A stretch of DNA of 64,000 nt, from positions 181,251-245,250 of the forward strand of contig NZ_AZEE01000027.1 in the NCBI RefSeq assembly GCF_001434895.1, given 5' to 3'. This stretch comes from Secundilactobacillus odoratitofui DSM 19909 = JCM 15043 (GTDB taxonomy: Bacteria; Bacillota; Bacilli; Lactobacillales; Lactobacillaceae). The position numbers and the translations under genes are program-made. The stretch's first letter is position 1. The number at the start of each line of letters is the position of its first letter. This document shows positions 55,175 to 63,801 of the stretch, in pieces. The notes beneath the pieces are model-generated. The model was not told where the DNA came from. It searched no databases and saw nothing but the letters and a program-made list of their open reading frames with translations.

Positions 55175-55221
55175 AAAAAGTGGAATAAAGGCTGCTACAA
55201 CGCGACTTTTATCCCACTTTT
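55175..55221. terminator. Terminator of the nucleoid-associated protein gene
   Basis: AAAAGTGG-ATAAA pairs with TTTAT-CCACTTTT, with AAAGG/CTTT pairs inside. Read leftward it follows the gene at 55286-56257. Confidence 0.65.
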
Positions 55222-55285
55222 ACTAACATTTCATTTTGATGACAAATGCTTATGGTTTCATAACCAGATTAGTTGACTTCTCTAG

Positions 55286-56257
55286 TTATTCTCGTTCGAC
55301 ATTCTTAACGATAACTGACATCGTCCCATCTGGATTAGTTCGAAATTCCACGACGTCCTTGTTCTTTAAAACATCGACTGGTACGGTCATTTCAATGCCG
55401 TTGCCTAACTTGATTTTTTGTTTCTGATACTTCTTCTCAAAAATGGGTGCATTGGGCACTCGCACCGTTTCGGAAACCCCACGCTCTTTGAGTTTTTCTC
55501 TGAATGCGACCTTAGCCTCTGGGTTATCTTGGAAGACCTTCTCCGCAACGTACTCGCTATCGATCTGCTCGTCTTTTTTGATACTTTCATACACGGCTTT
55601 ATGCGTTTCTGGTACCGTCAACACATCGTTTTCCGTGTATTTTTTAGCGGTTTCCTTCACCGTCCGTTCGATGACCTTAATCTCCTCCGAGACCTTTTTC
55701 ACCACCGGTATTTGCAGAATATTTTGCGCGAACGTCCAGTCTTCACCATTATTATCGTACTTCTTGGACTGAATCCGAATCGTATCACCCATCACCAGGA
55801 AGCCGTCTTTAACGGTCGTAACGGGCGCTGGCAAAATCGTTTTATTTTGAATGATGGTGTTGACCAACAAGTCCTCATCGTACTCGATTGAGTGGAGATA
55901 CTTAGCGTTGTAATCGAGTTTGATCATCCCCGTCATATCCACTAAATCATCATTTTGGGCACGGAAGAACAACAAATCACCGCCATTGATCTTAGTGGCG
56001 CCCTTAATCGCGTCAAAGAAATCTAAACTGATTTGCGCCGAATTGGCAACAAAATCAGCCGGATGATTGACTAAGTTAGCAACAACCCGACAATCCGCCA
56101 GATTGGCCTCCGTATATTCCGTCTTCATTAACTTCTCAATCGCTTTTTGCAGGTACTCTTCCATGACCACGTCACTGGGATCAACCGCCTTGTGCGAAAC
56201 CACAACGTTGCCTGAATCTTTGTCCATCACGTGGACGACTGCTTCTACTATTCTCAT
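55286..56257 (-). CDS. 37-kDa nucleoid-associated protein (NdpA/YejK family)
   Basis: A 323-residue cytoplasmic protein with the layout of the NA37 family: MRIVEAVVHVMDKDSG start, FFDAIKGATKINGGDLLFF in the first third, and the C-terminal KIKLGNGIEMTVPVDVL...VEFRTNPDGTMSVIVKN. These proteins associate with DNA, but the biochemical role is poorly known. The start is the ATG at 56257 after AGGTGG; a longer frame to 56290 lacks a ribosome site. It stands alone. Confidence 0.85.
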   Translation of the reverse strand: MRIVEAVVHVMDKDSGNVVVSHKAVDPSDVVMEEYLQKAIEKLMKTEYTEANLADCRVVANLVNHPADFVANSAQISLDFFDAIKGATKINGGDLLFFRAQNDDLVDMTGMIKLDYNAKYLHSIEYDEDLLVNTIIQNKTILPAPVTTVKDGFLVMGDTIRIQSKKYDNNGEDWTFAQNILQIPVVKKVSEEIKVIERTVKETAKKYTENDVLTVPETHKAVYESIKKDEQIDSEYVAEKVFQDNPEAKVAFREKLKERGVSETVRVPNAPIFEKKYQKQKIKLGNGIEMTVPVDVLKNKDVVEFRTNPDGTMSVIVKNVERE

Positions 56258-56351
56258 GGTGACCACCTTTATCTGCTTAGTTCCATACAATCATACAAAA
56301 TTGATGGTGTGGTGGCAACTGACGGATAATTGAACAGGTGACAGTTATCAG

Positions 56352-56969
56352 TTATCGTTCCGCCAAGGTATCCGCCTCAGTAATTGGCCGAATTACGCGA
56401 CAGGGATTACCAACCGCCAATGAATTTACCGGAATGTCTTTGGTGACAACACTGCCAGCACCAATCACGCAGCCGTCACCAATTGTGACCCCGCCAATGA
56501 CCGTGACATTACTAGCCAGCCAGCAGTTATTACCAATCGTGATTGGTTCAGCGTGCTCATAGCTGTAATTTAAATGACCATGCTCATCCGCCCGCATATT
56601 GCGTTGCTGATATCTTAAAGGATGTAAAGCCGTCATCAACGATACATTGGGTCCACACATGACGTTATCGCCAATTGTAATCGGCGCTTCGTCCAACACC
56701 GTAAAATTGAAATTAGCATAAAAGTTCACCCCCACTGACGTGAACTGACCATAGTCAAATTGAATCGGCCCCTGTAAATAAGTACCCTCACCGTGATTTG
56801 GCAACAATTGTTCAGTGATGGCTTGACGCTGCTCTTCTTCGGTCTCCAGTAGTTGATTGTACTCAGCACAAAGCTTATGTGCGACTCCCCGCAATTTTAT
56901 TAACTCAGGGTCCATTGAATTATACATATCACCCGTCAGCATCCTTTGTTTCTCAGTGCGTTCAACCAT
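56352..56969 (-). CDS. Maltose/galactoside O-acetyltransferase family protein
   Basis: A 205-residue hexapeptide-repeat acetyltransferase: N-terminal MAC domain (KQRMLTGDMYNSMDPEL), then the left-handed beta helix with the catalytic His in ALHPL, and a closing GNPCRVIRPI. Uses acetyl-CoA to acetylate sugars such as maltose, glucose or galactosides. AAGGAGG precedes the ATG. Confidence 0.9.
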   Translation of the reverse strand: MVERTEKQRMLTGDMYNSMDPELIKLRGVAHKLCAEYNQLLETEEEQRQAITEQLLPNHGEGTYLQGPIQFDYGQFTSVGVNFYANFNFTVLDEAPITIGDNVMCGPNVSLMTALHPLRYQQRNMRADEHGHLNYSYEHAEPITIGNNCWLASNVTVIGGVTIGDGCVIGAGSVVTKDIPVNSLAVGNPCRVIRPITEADTLAER

Positions 56970-57042
56970 TTCGATGTCCTCCTTGAAATTGTTACCTGCA
57001 ATCTTACCATAGTTAACGTTTTTAACAACAACACTTCAAACG

Positions 57043-57084
57043 TAAAAAAAGCACCGCTAACCCAGCTTACGGGTTTGCGATGCC
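57043..57084 (-). terminator. Terminator of the nuclease gene
   Basis: Leftward: GCATCGCAAACCC pairs with GGGTTAGCGGTGC with two mismatches or wobbles, followed by T7. Confidence 0.75.
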
Positions 57085-57115
57085 AGTTTAATTGATGACT
57101 TACTCAACATTCAAT

Positions 57116-58162
57116 CTAAGGTTGGGCATAGCCGTTTCCGCGAACAGCCTTCCGGGCACCACCATGAATCGCTGCTGATCTTGACTCATAGGTGTAGTTA
57201 CCAGGGTTTTTCACCTTAGTGTAATAAATGTTGCTGTTGGAAACGAAGACTTTACCTGAAGCAGCCACCGTCCACTTGCCTGACTTATGGGTCTTGGATG
57301 ACTTCTTAGACGTCCGTTTAACCGTCTTTTTGACAGTTTTCTTAGTTGATTTTTTAGTTGTTTTCTTAGTGGTCGACTTGGATTTAGTAACCGTCTTCTT
57401 GGCAGTCGCCTTCCCAGTTGAATAATTGATCTTAACGCCTTCATCTGAGTTCAAGACGACAACTTCAGTGTTCAACTTGTTATCAGACGATTTGATGTCG
57501 ACGATTGAACCACGGGGAATGACTTCATTACCGTGATATACCGGCGTAGTCTCATACTTAACCGTCCGCTTGGTCCCTGGATGACTAGCCCAGTAATGTT
57601 CAACCTTTTCTTCAGCGTAACGCATGCCACCGTTTTGATCCGCCCCAACGTTTTGTGAGCGAGTCCCAGTCGTAAAGTTTGCGCTAGAAGTATAAGATTT
57701 TTTACCTAAAAGACTATCGCCAATTGAATGACTTCGATTCCACAGATAGCCATGGTAAGTGTGGTGCGTCAGTGAATAAGTCACCGCCACGATTGGATTA
57801 CTGCTAGGCCACTTATAAGGATCACGCGGCGTGCCTTGGCGACTGCCCTTCGATGACTTGTACTCGCCGTAAGTCAGTACCGCCCGCGCTGTTGCTGAAC
57901 GATGGTGACTGTCACTAGCGAAGTGCGTGCCACCCGTTTTAATACCGGCAAATGAACCAAACCGAGCTTTGCCATTGGTATAATAGTAGTCCTTAGTTGG
58001 CCCCGCTGATTTTGCCTTGGTGTAACTATTCAGCTTGCTGACAATGGTTGCCGTCGACTGTGTCTTGGCTGCCGCTGTCTGCGCTTGAACCAACTGTTCG
58101 CCGCCGAGCAACGCGCCGGCTAGCAGTACGAGTGATAATGATTTCTTGAAATAATGAGTCAT
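57116..58162 (-). CDS. Secreted DNA/RNA non-specific endonuclease with Lys-rich linker
   Basis: About 348 residues. Signal peptide (MTHYFKKSLSL..., cut near AQA), then an EndA-type beta-beta-alpha metal nuclease (about 45-235). The active-site block reads YLWNRSHSIGDSLLG, where classical EndA has DRGH, with the metal-binding Asn side in TRSQNVGADQNGGMRY. Next is a linker of about 40 residues made almost only of Lys, Thr and Ser, like histone H1-type tails, and a C-terminal module (about 290-348; VFVSNSNIYYTKVKNPGNY). Such enzymes degrade extracellular DNA. The linker probably binds DNA or the anionic wall. Start: ATG at 58162 after GGAAGGGG. Confidence 0.83.
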   Translation of the reverse strand: MTHYFKKSLSLVLLAGALLGGEQLVQAQTAAAKTQSTATIVSKLNSYTKAKSAGPTKDYYYTNGKARFGSFAGIKTGGTHFASDSHHRSATARAVLTYGEYKSSKGSRQGTPRDPYKWPSSNPIVAVTYSLTHHTYHGYLWNRSHSIGDSLLGKKSYTSSANFTTGTRSQNVGADQNGGMRYAEEKVEHYWASHPGTKRTVKYETTPVYHGNEVIPRGSIVDIKSSDNKLNTEVVVLNSDEGVKINYSTGKATAKKTVTKSKSTTKKTTKKSTKKTVKKTVKRTSKKSSKTHKSGKWTVAASGKVFVSNSNIYYTKVKNPGNYTYESRSAAIHGGARKAVRGNGYAQP

Positions 58163-58368
58163 GGTTGCCCCTTCCACTTCTGTATCTACCACCGTTAATT
58201 AGCAGTAAATAATATTGATATATGATACACCCTTTAATATCATTCATCATATCGCCTGTGGACGTATGAAGCAATCACTAATTGAGGAATTAGATGGTTA
58301 ATTTGAAGATTCTGATTGCAGCATTCCTCAAAAAAATAGTCATTCTATTACCTAACGTCCTACCAATA
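58163..58368. other. Intergenic region upstream of the nuclease gene
   Basis: AT-rich; must contain the nuclease promoter. No ORF, repeat or other site is recognised. Confidence 0.3.
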
Positions 58369-58411
58369 AAGTGGTGTAACGATTATTTATAAAATCGTTG
58401 CACCGCTTTTT
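58369..58411. terminator. Bidirectional terminator-like hairpin
   Basis: GTGGTGTAACGAT (58371-58383) pairs with ATCGTTGCACCGC (58394-58406). T runs lie on the plus side and a short one on the minus side. It probably ends the quinone reductase gene at 58483. Confidence 0.65.
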
Positions 58412-58482
58412 AAGTATGATGTTATTTTGTTTAACCCTTAGAATAATATATCTACTTGTTCGTCCATCAAATGGATGACAGA

Positions 58483-59073
58483 CTACACCTTAAACTTCCG
58501 AATCATCTCTTGACGTTGCGCCAACGACTTCTTCTCAACTTGCGAGAAACCGTACCACTTGAAATGAAATAGGCGCGTTTTGAGGAACGTGCCGCGGAAG
58601 AGTGCCTTTAGCAACGGTGCCCCAAACACCCAACGGTAAAGCCAACTTGGCGTGCTCATGGTGGTGATCACCTTAATCTGCGGTTGCTTCACCAACTTGG
58701 TCTGCATTGAACCAGCCTCATACAAGCAACCTTTTGAATAAACCTTGTCCAGAAAGCCCTTAGTCATCGCGGGCATCACTTCCCACCAAATCGGAAACAT
58801 CAAAATAATTTGGTCAGCATCAAGCAGTCGGGCCTGATAATCCGCAATTTGGTCGTTGATTGGCACACCACGTCGCCAGTTGGCCAGGTCTTGGGCTGAC
58901 ATGACGGGATCAAAATGATCAGCGTGGAGGTCGATTAAGTCTACTTCGCCATGCTCGGCGGTTAATTGCGTCTGCACTTGCTTATAAACGGCTGCTAAAA
59001 ATGAGCGTTGGTGTGGAACATTCTCACTGGCGTTACTCGTGTAAGGATGGTCGAAGATAATCACTGTTTTCAT
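58483..59073 (-). CDS. Flavodoxin-fold NAD(P)H quinone reductase (MdaB/NQO-like)
   Basis: A 196-residue flavoprotein of the NQO1/KefF group: KTVIIFDHPY start, ADQIILMFPIWWEVMPAMTKGFLDKVYSKGCLYE for FMN/FAD and quinone contacts, then a basic C-terminus. It reduces quinones by two electrons, avoiding semiquinone formation. The gene is divergent from a Crp/Fnr regulator, which probably controls it through the inverted repeat at 59084-59107. Confidence 0.87.
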   Translation of the reverse strand: MKTVIIFDHPYTSNASENVPHQRSFLAAVYKQVQTQLTAEHGEVDLIDLHADHFDPVMSAQDLANWRRGVPINDQIADYQARLLDADQIILMFPIWWEVMPAMTKGFLDKVYSKGCLYEAGSMQTKLVKQPQIKVITTMSTPSWLYRWVFGAPLLKALFRGTFLKTRLFHFKWYGFSQVEKKSLAQRQEMIRKFKV

Positions 59074-59083
59074 ATTAATGTTG

Positions 59084-59107
59084 CCTCACTTTTCTTATAT
59101 AATGAGG
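59084..59107. promoter_or_regulatory. Inverted repeat in the quinone reductase/Crp divergent promoter
   Basis: CCTCA (59084-59088) and TGAGG (59103-59107) are spaced 14 bases and flank TATAAT (59097-59102). A plausible binding site for the adjacent Crp/Fnr-type protein. Confidence 0.4.
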
Positions 59108-59185
59108 TTAGTATAGTAACTTCCGTTCTTTCGCGCCTTAACTTATGTTAATTGCCCAAACAAATACCAGAAAGGTCAATTACCC

Positions 59186-59749
59186 ATGAAATTACCACAG
59201 TTAATTGGTAGTAAGTTTCCCGAACTCGCAGACCATTGGGATGAATGTCAGCAATTACTAACACCATTGAGCGTCCCAGCTCATACGCAATTGTTGATGG
59301 AGGGCGATGTTAGCCAAACCATCTACATCGTTGTTAAAGGTGCACTGCGCCTATGGCAAGCTGGTGACCGTCAAGAGATCACCTTCCAGTTTTTCTTTGA
59401 AAATGAAATTGTGAGTTCGTTTGAAAGCTTTTATTTAGCACAACCCAGCGATTGCTCACTGGAAACCCTCGAAGACAGCCAGTTACTCAAATTAAGTAAA
59501 ACTGATTTTGAAACGCTCTGTCAGCGTTACCCAAGTTTGGAACAATCAATGAGCCGCTGGATCAGCCAGCGTTTTATCACGTATCGAAGCCGAATGCTGC
59601 GACAACTACAAAACACGCCCATCGAACGGTATCAAGCCTTACTCGAAGATGAACCTGAGTTGATTGACCGAGTACCGCTCAATGAACTGGCGTCATATAT
59701 TGGTATCACACCAGTGTCGCTAAGTCGCATTCGGAAGCGGTTGTCGTAA
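59186..59749 (+). CDS. Crp/Fnr-family regulator
   Basis: A 187-residue regulator: cyclic-nucleotide-binding-type beta roll (about 20-115; LLMEGDVSQTIYIVVKGALRLW), dimer helix (about 115-145), and a shortened helix-turn-helix (PLNELASYIGITPVSLSRIRKRL) at the very end, typical of the truncated Crp group in lactobacilli. No N-terminal cysteine cluster of Fnr is present, and the cAMP-contact residues are not conserved, so the signal is unknown. It is divergent from the quinone reductase. Confidence 0.85.
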   Translation: MKLPQLIGSKFPELADHWDECQQLLTPLSVPAHTQLLMEGDVSQTIYIVVKGALRLWQAGDRQEITFQFFFENEIVSSFESFYLAQPSDCSLETLEDSQLLKLSKTDFETLCQRYPSLEQSMSRWISQRFITYRSRMLRQLQNTPIERYQALLEDEPELIDRVPLNELASYIGITPVSLSRIRKRLS

Positions 59750-59771
59750 GGCAAAAGTTCATTAAATATCG

Positions 59772-59815
59772 AATAGGCACAGTAACCGTACAACTTCTCG
59801 ATTACCGTGCCTATT
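59772..59815. terminator. Hairpin after the Crp/Fnr gene
   Basis: AATAGGCAC (59772-59780) pairs with GTGCCTATT (59807-59815), with GTAA/TTAC inside. The sequence TGTGCCTTTTT follows and GTGCCTATT recurs near 59835, so alternative stems are possible. Confidence 0.55.
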
Positions 59816-59903
59816 TGGCTGTGCCTTTTTGCTTGTGCCTATTTGAATTACTCATAAATTATTTTACTTTGGCACCGTGATCATTCAGTTAAGACCACTT
59901 GCA

Positions 59904-60548
59904 TCAATTACGCCGTAACATCAATCGAACACCGACCAACATCAAGATGCACCCAACTGCCATTCCAAATAATCCAGTGGAACTACTTGCCGAAGCAGAC
60001 CGTTGCATTTCCAATAGCGCATACTGAGTTAATACGATAGCAACGGCACCATTGGCCACGTTGAAGGCTTTTAATAGTCTAACCCAAGCGTTGTCAATGT
60101 GACGAGTCCGGATGAGTCCAACGACAGCGCTAATAAATTTAACAAATCCAATCGTTGCAATCAGTAACGTCACATTTTTAGTGTAATGGACGTCAACGCC
60201 GCTCCGATAGAGCCAAGCACAGATTCCGGTAAACACCGCACTGAGTAAAAAATAGCTAATACCGCCAATTCGTTGGCCCAAGAGCAAATGTCGTTTTAGT
60301 TGTAAAGTTGAAAGACGTTCCAATCGTTCTAAACTATACCGTTGTAGCAAAAACGCTTTGGCAAGAACAAGCACTAAATAGTAACCGCCAAATAGTAGCA
60401 ACCACGCAGAACCAAAGGCGATCCCCAAAACTAACTTAACTAAGGCCACCAATAAACCGAATGGCAAACTAACTGCACTGAACAGCGCCATACGGTCGAT
60501 TGTGTTTTCATAATGTCTGGCAAACTGTGTTTCTCGAAACCACTTCAT
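59904..60548 (-). CDS. Uncharacterised membrane protein (about 214 residues)
   Basis: Four to six predicted hydrophobic helices (for example FGLLVALVKLVLGIAFGSAWLLLFGGYYLVLVLAKAFLL and a C-terminal GLFGMAVGCILMLVGVRLML) with basic loops. No motif is recognised. The ATG at 60548 overlaps the stop of the upstream 90-residue gene (ATGA), so the two are translationally coupled and probably work together. It is the last gene of a leftward run that begins with a two-component system. Confidence 0.7.
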   Translation of the reverse strand: MKWFRETQFARHYENTIDRMALFSAVSLPFGLLVALVKLVLGIAFGSAWLLLFGGYYLVLVLAKAFLLQRYSLERLERLSTLQLKRHLLLGQRIGGISYFLLSAVFTGICAWLYRSGVDVHYTKNVTLLIATIGFVKFISAVVGLIRTRHIDNAWVRLLKAFNVANGAVAIVLTQYALLEMQRSASASSSTGLFGMAVGCILMLVGVRLMLRRN

Positions 60549-60817
60549 ATCGAGAACCAACTTTTACCGGTAAATAAGACAACTATTGTTAAAACGATGC
60601 CACCAACCGCAGCAGGAATAACGCTACAGCCAACAAACTGAGGTCCATAACTCACAAACTGAGTTGCCGATATGGCACCTAGTACGCCCATTGCAATACC
60701 AAGTACTTCAGTTCTGCGCTGCCACACTCGATTTGAAGGCCGCTTGACGATATTCAGCAACCAACTTGTTACTAACCCAACAACCACACCAATTATTACT
60801 TCAATGTAGACAATCAT
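60545..60817 (-). CDS. Small uncharacterised membrane protein (90 residues)
   Basis: Three hydrophobic segments (about 3-22, 38-55 and 65-85) and a basic loop at 25-37. GAGGAG precedes the ATG. Not recognised. It overlaps the next gene by four bases, suggesting a small two-protein membrane complex. Confidence 0.65.
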   Translation of the reverse strand: MIVYIEVIIGVVVGLVTSWLLNIVKRPSNRVWQRRTEVLGIAMGVLGAISATQFVSYGPQFVGCSVIPAAVGGIVLTIVVLFTGKSWFSI

Positions 60818-60838
60818 CCGTTATCGCTCCTCTTTCCC

Positions 60839-61444
60839 TTAACTCGCAAGCTGGTGTTCTCGCGCAAACCGCCGAAGTCCCATCAATGCACGTTCCTGAT
60901 TGACATCACTAACGTACGGAATCACTAGTGGTAATAACTCATCAGACAATTGCCACCACTGGAATCGTTCCAAAAATGCCACCATAGTTTCATCAAATCG
61001 CGTTCGAATGACGTGAGCGGGATTACCGCCAACAATGGTATATGGCGCGACATCTTTTGTGACAAGACTGTACGCCCCAATCACTGCACCGTCACCGATG
61101 TGAACACCCGGCATAATAACTGCGCCACGACCAATCCAGACATCATTACCAATCACCGTATCGCCCTTCACAGGCATATCAGCCTTGGTCATGCCTAATC
61201 GTTGCCCCCAGTCTGAGTTTACAACCCCGAATGCGTAAGTAGAGAAGCTATTCATAGAGTGGTTTGAAGCCCCCATCATAAACTGCACATTCGCAGCAAT
61301 ACTGCAGAAACTTCCAATTTTCAAATTTCCGTGGCCCGGCACGTTATACCGCACACAGTCGGTTTCAAAATCACTGCCATCATAGAACGTGTACCGACCA
61401 ACAAACAGGTTATCGGCCTTAAATGATTGTGTTAAAACGGTCAT
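60839..61444 (-). CDS. Vat/CatB-type xenobiotic acetyltransferase
   Basis: A 201-residue left-handed beta-helix acetyltransferase of the XAT group, which includes streptogramin A (Vat) and type-B chloramphenicol acetyltransferases. LKIGSFCSIAANVQFMMGASNHSMNSFSTYAF carries the catalytic His of the NH pair. Hexapeptide repeats VIGNDVWIGRGAVIMPGVHIGDGAVIGAYS follow, with the closing PYTIVGGNPAHVIRTRF. Many relatives do not act on antibiotics, so resistance is not implied. It lies in the two-component operon, 16 bases after the 171-residue gene. Confidence 0.85.
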   Translation of the reverse strand: MTVLTQSFKADNLFVGRYTFYDGSDFETDCVRYNVPGHGNLKIGSFCSIAANVQFMMGASNHSMNSFSTYAFGVVNSDWGQRLGMTKADMPVKGDTVIGNDVWIGRGAVIMPGVHIGDGAVIGAYSLVTKDVAPYTIVGGNPAHVIRTRFDETMVAFLERFQWWQLSDELLPLVIPYVSDVNQERALMGLRRFAREHQLAS

Positions 61445-61460
61445 TCAATCAACTCCTTAA

Positions 61461-61976
61461 TTAGTGACTTAACGTGAATGCACTCTGGCAAGTTGCAGCG
61501 GTTTGATCTAGCCGTTCTTCAATGCTAGGCTGCATCCTTGTCGTAATTCGTCGTTGGTACCAACGGTAGACAAAGTAACTTGCGCCCCACAACAGAAATC
61601 CTGGTACGGCGACTACGATGGACAGCACTAAGAATGCAGCTAAGTATGCAAAAACCGAAACACCCATGAACACCGTTCCTAGAAGGCCTACTGTAATTGC
61701 AATGACAGTAGGAATCGCGACCTGTTGACGATTTAGTTGTACGACCTCAGCCATTTGTTCATCAAATTGGCGTTGCAGCCGGTTCAATTCGACCTTGTTA
61801 TCAATTCGTCGATCACGCTTAAATTGTAGGTGAACTGATTTCTGATTTAACGCTACACTGCGTTTATCAAGTTGCCAGCCGAAGTTCTCGTAGCCATCAG
61901 TAAAAGCAGCTTCAAAGGCTACTGGTACCGTTTGTTGTAAGTATTCGTATGCGATGAAATCTTGATTGTTTGTCAT
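61461..61976 (-). CDS. Uncharacterised membrane protein (171 residues)
   Basis: A polar N-terminal half (about 1-85), a central hairpin of two hydrophobic helices (about 86-130), and a basic, cytosolic-looking tail. Not recognised. It is the first gene after the direct repeats and promoter at 62011-62062 and is likely under control of the upstream response regulator. Confidence 0.65.
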   Translation of the reverse strand: MTNNQDFIAYEYLQQTVPVAFEAAFTDGYENFGWQLDKRSVALNQKSVHLQFKRDRRIDNKVELNRLQRQFDEQMAEVVQLNRQQVAIPTVIAITVGLLGTVFMGVSVFAYLAAFLVLSIVVAVPGFLLWGASYFVYRWYQRRITTRMQPSIEERLDQTAATCQSAFTLSH

Positions 61977-62010
61977 AATAAAAAGCTCCTTGTATTCATT
62001 TGATGAGTTT

Positions 62011-62062
62011 AGAATACAGGGCGCTTATTAATTTAATGTTGTCGAAATGTTGCTGAATTGTT
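62011..62062 (-). promoter_or_regulatory. Direct-repeat site and promoter inside the two-component operon
   Basis: AATGTTG occurs at 62035-62041 and 62046-62052, exactly 11 bp apart, with a weaker third copy (AATTGTT) at 62056-62062. Leftward, a TATTCT -10 lies at 62011-62016. OmpR-family regulators bind such 10-11 bp spaced repeats next to or over the -35 region. An additional inverted repeat GTATTC/GAATAC spans 61992-62017. Confidence 0.5.
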
Positions 62063-62068
62063 AATTCA

Positions 62069-63133
62069 TTATTTTTCTTGAGTTAGTGGCAACGTCACGG
62101 TAAAGGTGCTCCCCTGATCAATCGCACTAGTCACCTGAATCTCTCCGTTCACCAGGTGGAGGATCTGTGCAACCATAGCCATCCCCAGTCCGTTACCTTC
62201 TGAGGCATGAGAACTGTCGCCTTGGTAAAATTTATCAAATAAGTGCCGTTGGGTTTCAGCAGACATTCCTTCACCGGTATCTTGAAAACTGACGACAACG
62301 GCTGTTTTAGTCTGAACTGCTTTCAAGCTGATTTGGCCGTGCACCGAGGTAAACTTAATCGCGTTCCTTAGCAAGTTTTGCCAAACCACTCGAAGTAGTG
62401 CCGCATCAGAGGTCAGCTCAAGCTTTTCTGGTAATTCAATAGCCATCTCTAGCGACTTAGCTTCCAACATTGCATCATGATCCAGAACAACCCGCGTCAA
62501 CTGAGTATTTAGATCAAATAGCTCAAGTTGTGGTTTGATTGTCTGATTTTGTAGCTTACTAAGTCGCAAAACATTTGTCACCAAGCTAGATAATTGTTGT
62601 GTTGCCTGAATGATGGTCGTGGTGTACTGCAACCGATCTTTCTCACTTAAATTCGGTAACTGCAACGCCTGCGCATAGCCTTCTATATTTGCTAGCGGCC
62701 GCTTAAACTCGTGTGACACGTTGGCAACAAAGTCATCACTCAGCGTTTCAATTGAACCTAGTTCCGCCACCATCGTGTTAAAGTTCGCAAACATCGCATC
62801 TAGATAATCATAGTTCGCCGGACTGTGTAATGGCTGTAAATAAACCGAAAAATCACCACTGGCCACTCGCTCGGCGGCGTCACTAAGCTCCCGTAACGGT
62901 CGGTCCATACTTCGATACCGTTGCCAAGCGGTGAAGCCAACGAACACTAGCGCAACAATCACCCAATATAGTGCATACCAAAGCGAATAAACACTGAACA
63001 CCACGTGCCAGTTATGCTGACCATACAATAATCCCGGTACTGCTGCCACTAAACTCATCACTAAGAAGCTCAAAAACACTTCAAACCATGAAAAGTGACT
63101 TACATGCACGGCAACCCTTTTTTTGGCTTTCAT
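62069..63133 (-). CDS. Membrane sensor histidine kinase
   Basis: A 354-residue kinase. Two transmembrane helices (about 15-40 and 55-75) enclose a short outside loop, so it probably senses the membrane or a partner rather than a soluble ligand. HAMP (about 78-130), H-box with VSHEFKRPLANIEGYA (His near 142), N-box NLLRNAIKF, and G-boxes DTGEGM and GNGLGMAM follow. The ATG overlaps the regulator stop (ATGA). Small-loop kinases of this type often serve cell-envelope stress. Confidence 0.9.
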   Translation of the reverse strand: MKAKKRVAVHVSHFSWFEVFLSFLVMSLVAAVPGLLYGQHNWHVVFSVYSLWYALYWVIVALVFVGFTAWQRYRSMDRPLRELSDAAERVASGDFSVYLQPLHSPANYDYLDAMFANFNTMVAELGSIETLSDDFVANVSHEFKRPLANIEGYAQALQLPNLSEKDRLQYTTTIIQATQQLSSLVTNVLRLSKLQNQTIKPQLELFDLNTQLTRVVLDHDAMLEAKSLEMAIELPEKLELTSDAALLRVVWQNLLRNAIKFTSVHGQISLKAVQTKTAVVVSFQDTGEGMSAETQRHLFDKFYQGDSSHASEGNGLGMAMVAQILHLVNGEIQVTSAIDQGSTFTVTLPLTQEK

Positions 63134-63801
63134 TTTAGCACCGCCTTATAACCCAATCCATGAACGGTCTTCAGTTCAAATCCGTTAGCCGCTGCAAACT
63201 TGTCGCGCAGTTTGGACAAATACACGTCAACCGCCCGTAAATTTGTGTCGCCATCAAGGTCCCAAAACTCATTAATCAGCTCGGCCCGTGAAAAAGCGTG
63301 GTTGGGGTACGATAACAGTTTGTATAGAATGTTAAACTCCCGCACCGTCACGTTAACTTCACTGCCGGCAATCATCGCACTCACCGCTTCCGCATCTAAT
63401 GTCAAGTTACCAATCGTCAACACGTTATCTTGATTGATTTGAGACCGACGAAGTAATGCGTTCACACGCAGAATCAATCCTTCAAAGTTAATGGGCTTAA
63501 CCATGTAGTCATCAATACCTGAATTAAAGCCCTTTTCCTTGGAGGCAATATCATCTCGGGCGGTGATGAACAGAATCGGCAGTGCTGGATCAGTGTGTCG
63601 GATTGTTTGTGCAAATTCATACCCATCAACGTTGGGCATCATAATATCGGATAACACGAGATCAAACCGGTGATCATACATCTGATCATACGCCTCGTTT
63701 GGCTCCATCGCCGTTGTCACTTCATGTCCGTGCTGCTTTAAGATAACTTGGAGGATTTGATTGAACTGAACGTCGTCTTCAACAACTAAAATTTTGGCCA
63801 T
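63130..63801 (-). CDS. OmpR-family response regulator
   Basis: A 223-residue regulator: receiver domain with VVEDD (acidic pocket), DIMMPNVDGYEF (phosphorylated Asp near 53), ITARDD and MVKPINF (Lys), and a C-terminal winged helix with AVDVYLSKLRDKF. The start is the ATG at 63801 after AAGGGG; a longer frame to 63810 has no site. It is first in the operon and is coupled to the kinase. A possible target is the repeat site at 62035-62062. Confidence 0.9.
   Translation of the reverse strand: MAKILVVEDDVQFNQILQVILKQHGHEVTTAMEPNEAYDQMYDHRFDLVLSDIMMPNVDGYEFAQTIRHTDPALPILFITARDDIASKEKGFNSGIDDYMVKPINFEGLILRVNALLRRSQINQDNVLTIGNLTLDAEAVSAMIAGSEVNVTVREFNILYKLLSYPNHAFSRAELINEFWDLDGDTNLRAVDVYLSKLRDKFAAANGFELKTVHGLGYKAVLK

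Noticed and set aside
60839..61444. Firm call as streptogramin resistance gene
   Set aside because: The catalytic His and fold fit, but the same family includes many sugar and unknown acetyltransferases; sequence alone cannot decide.
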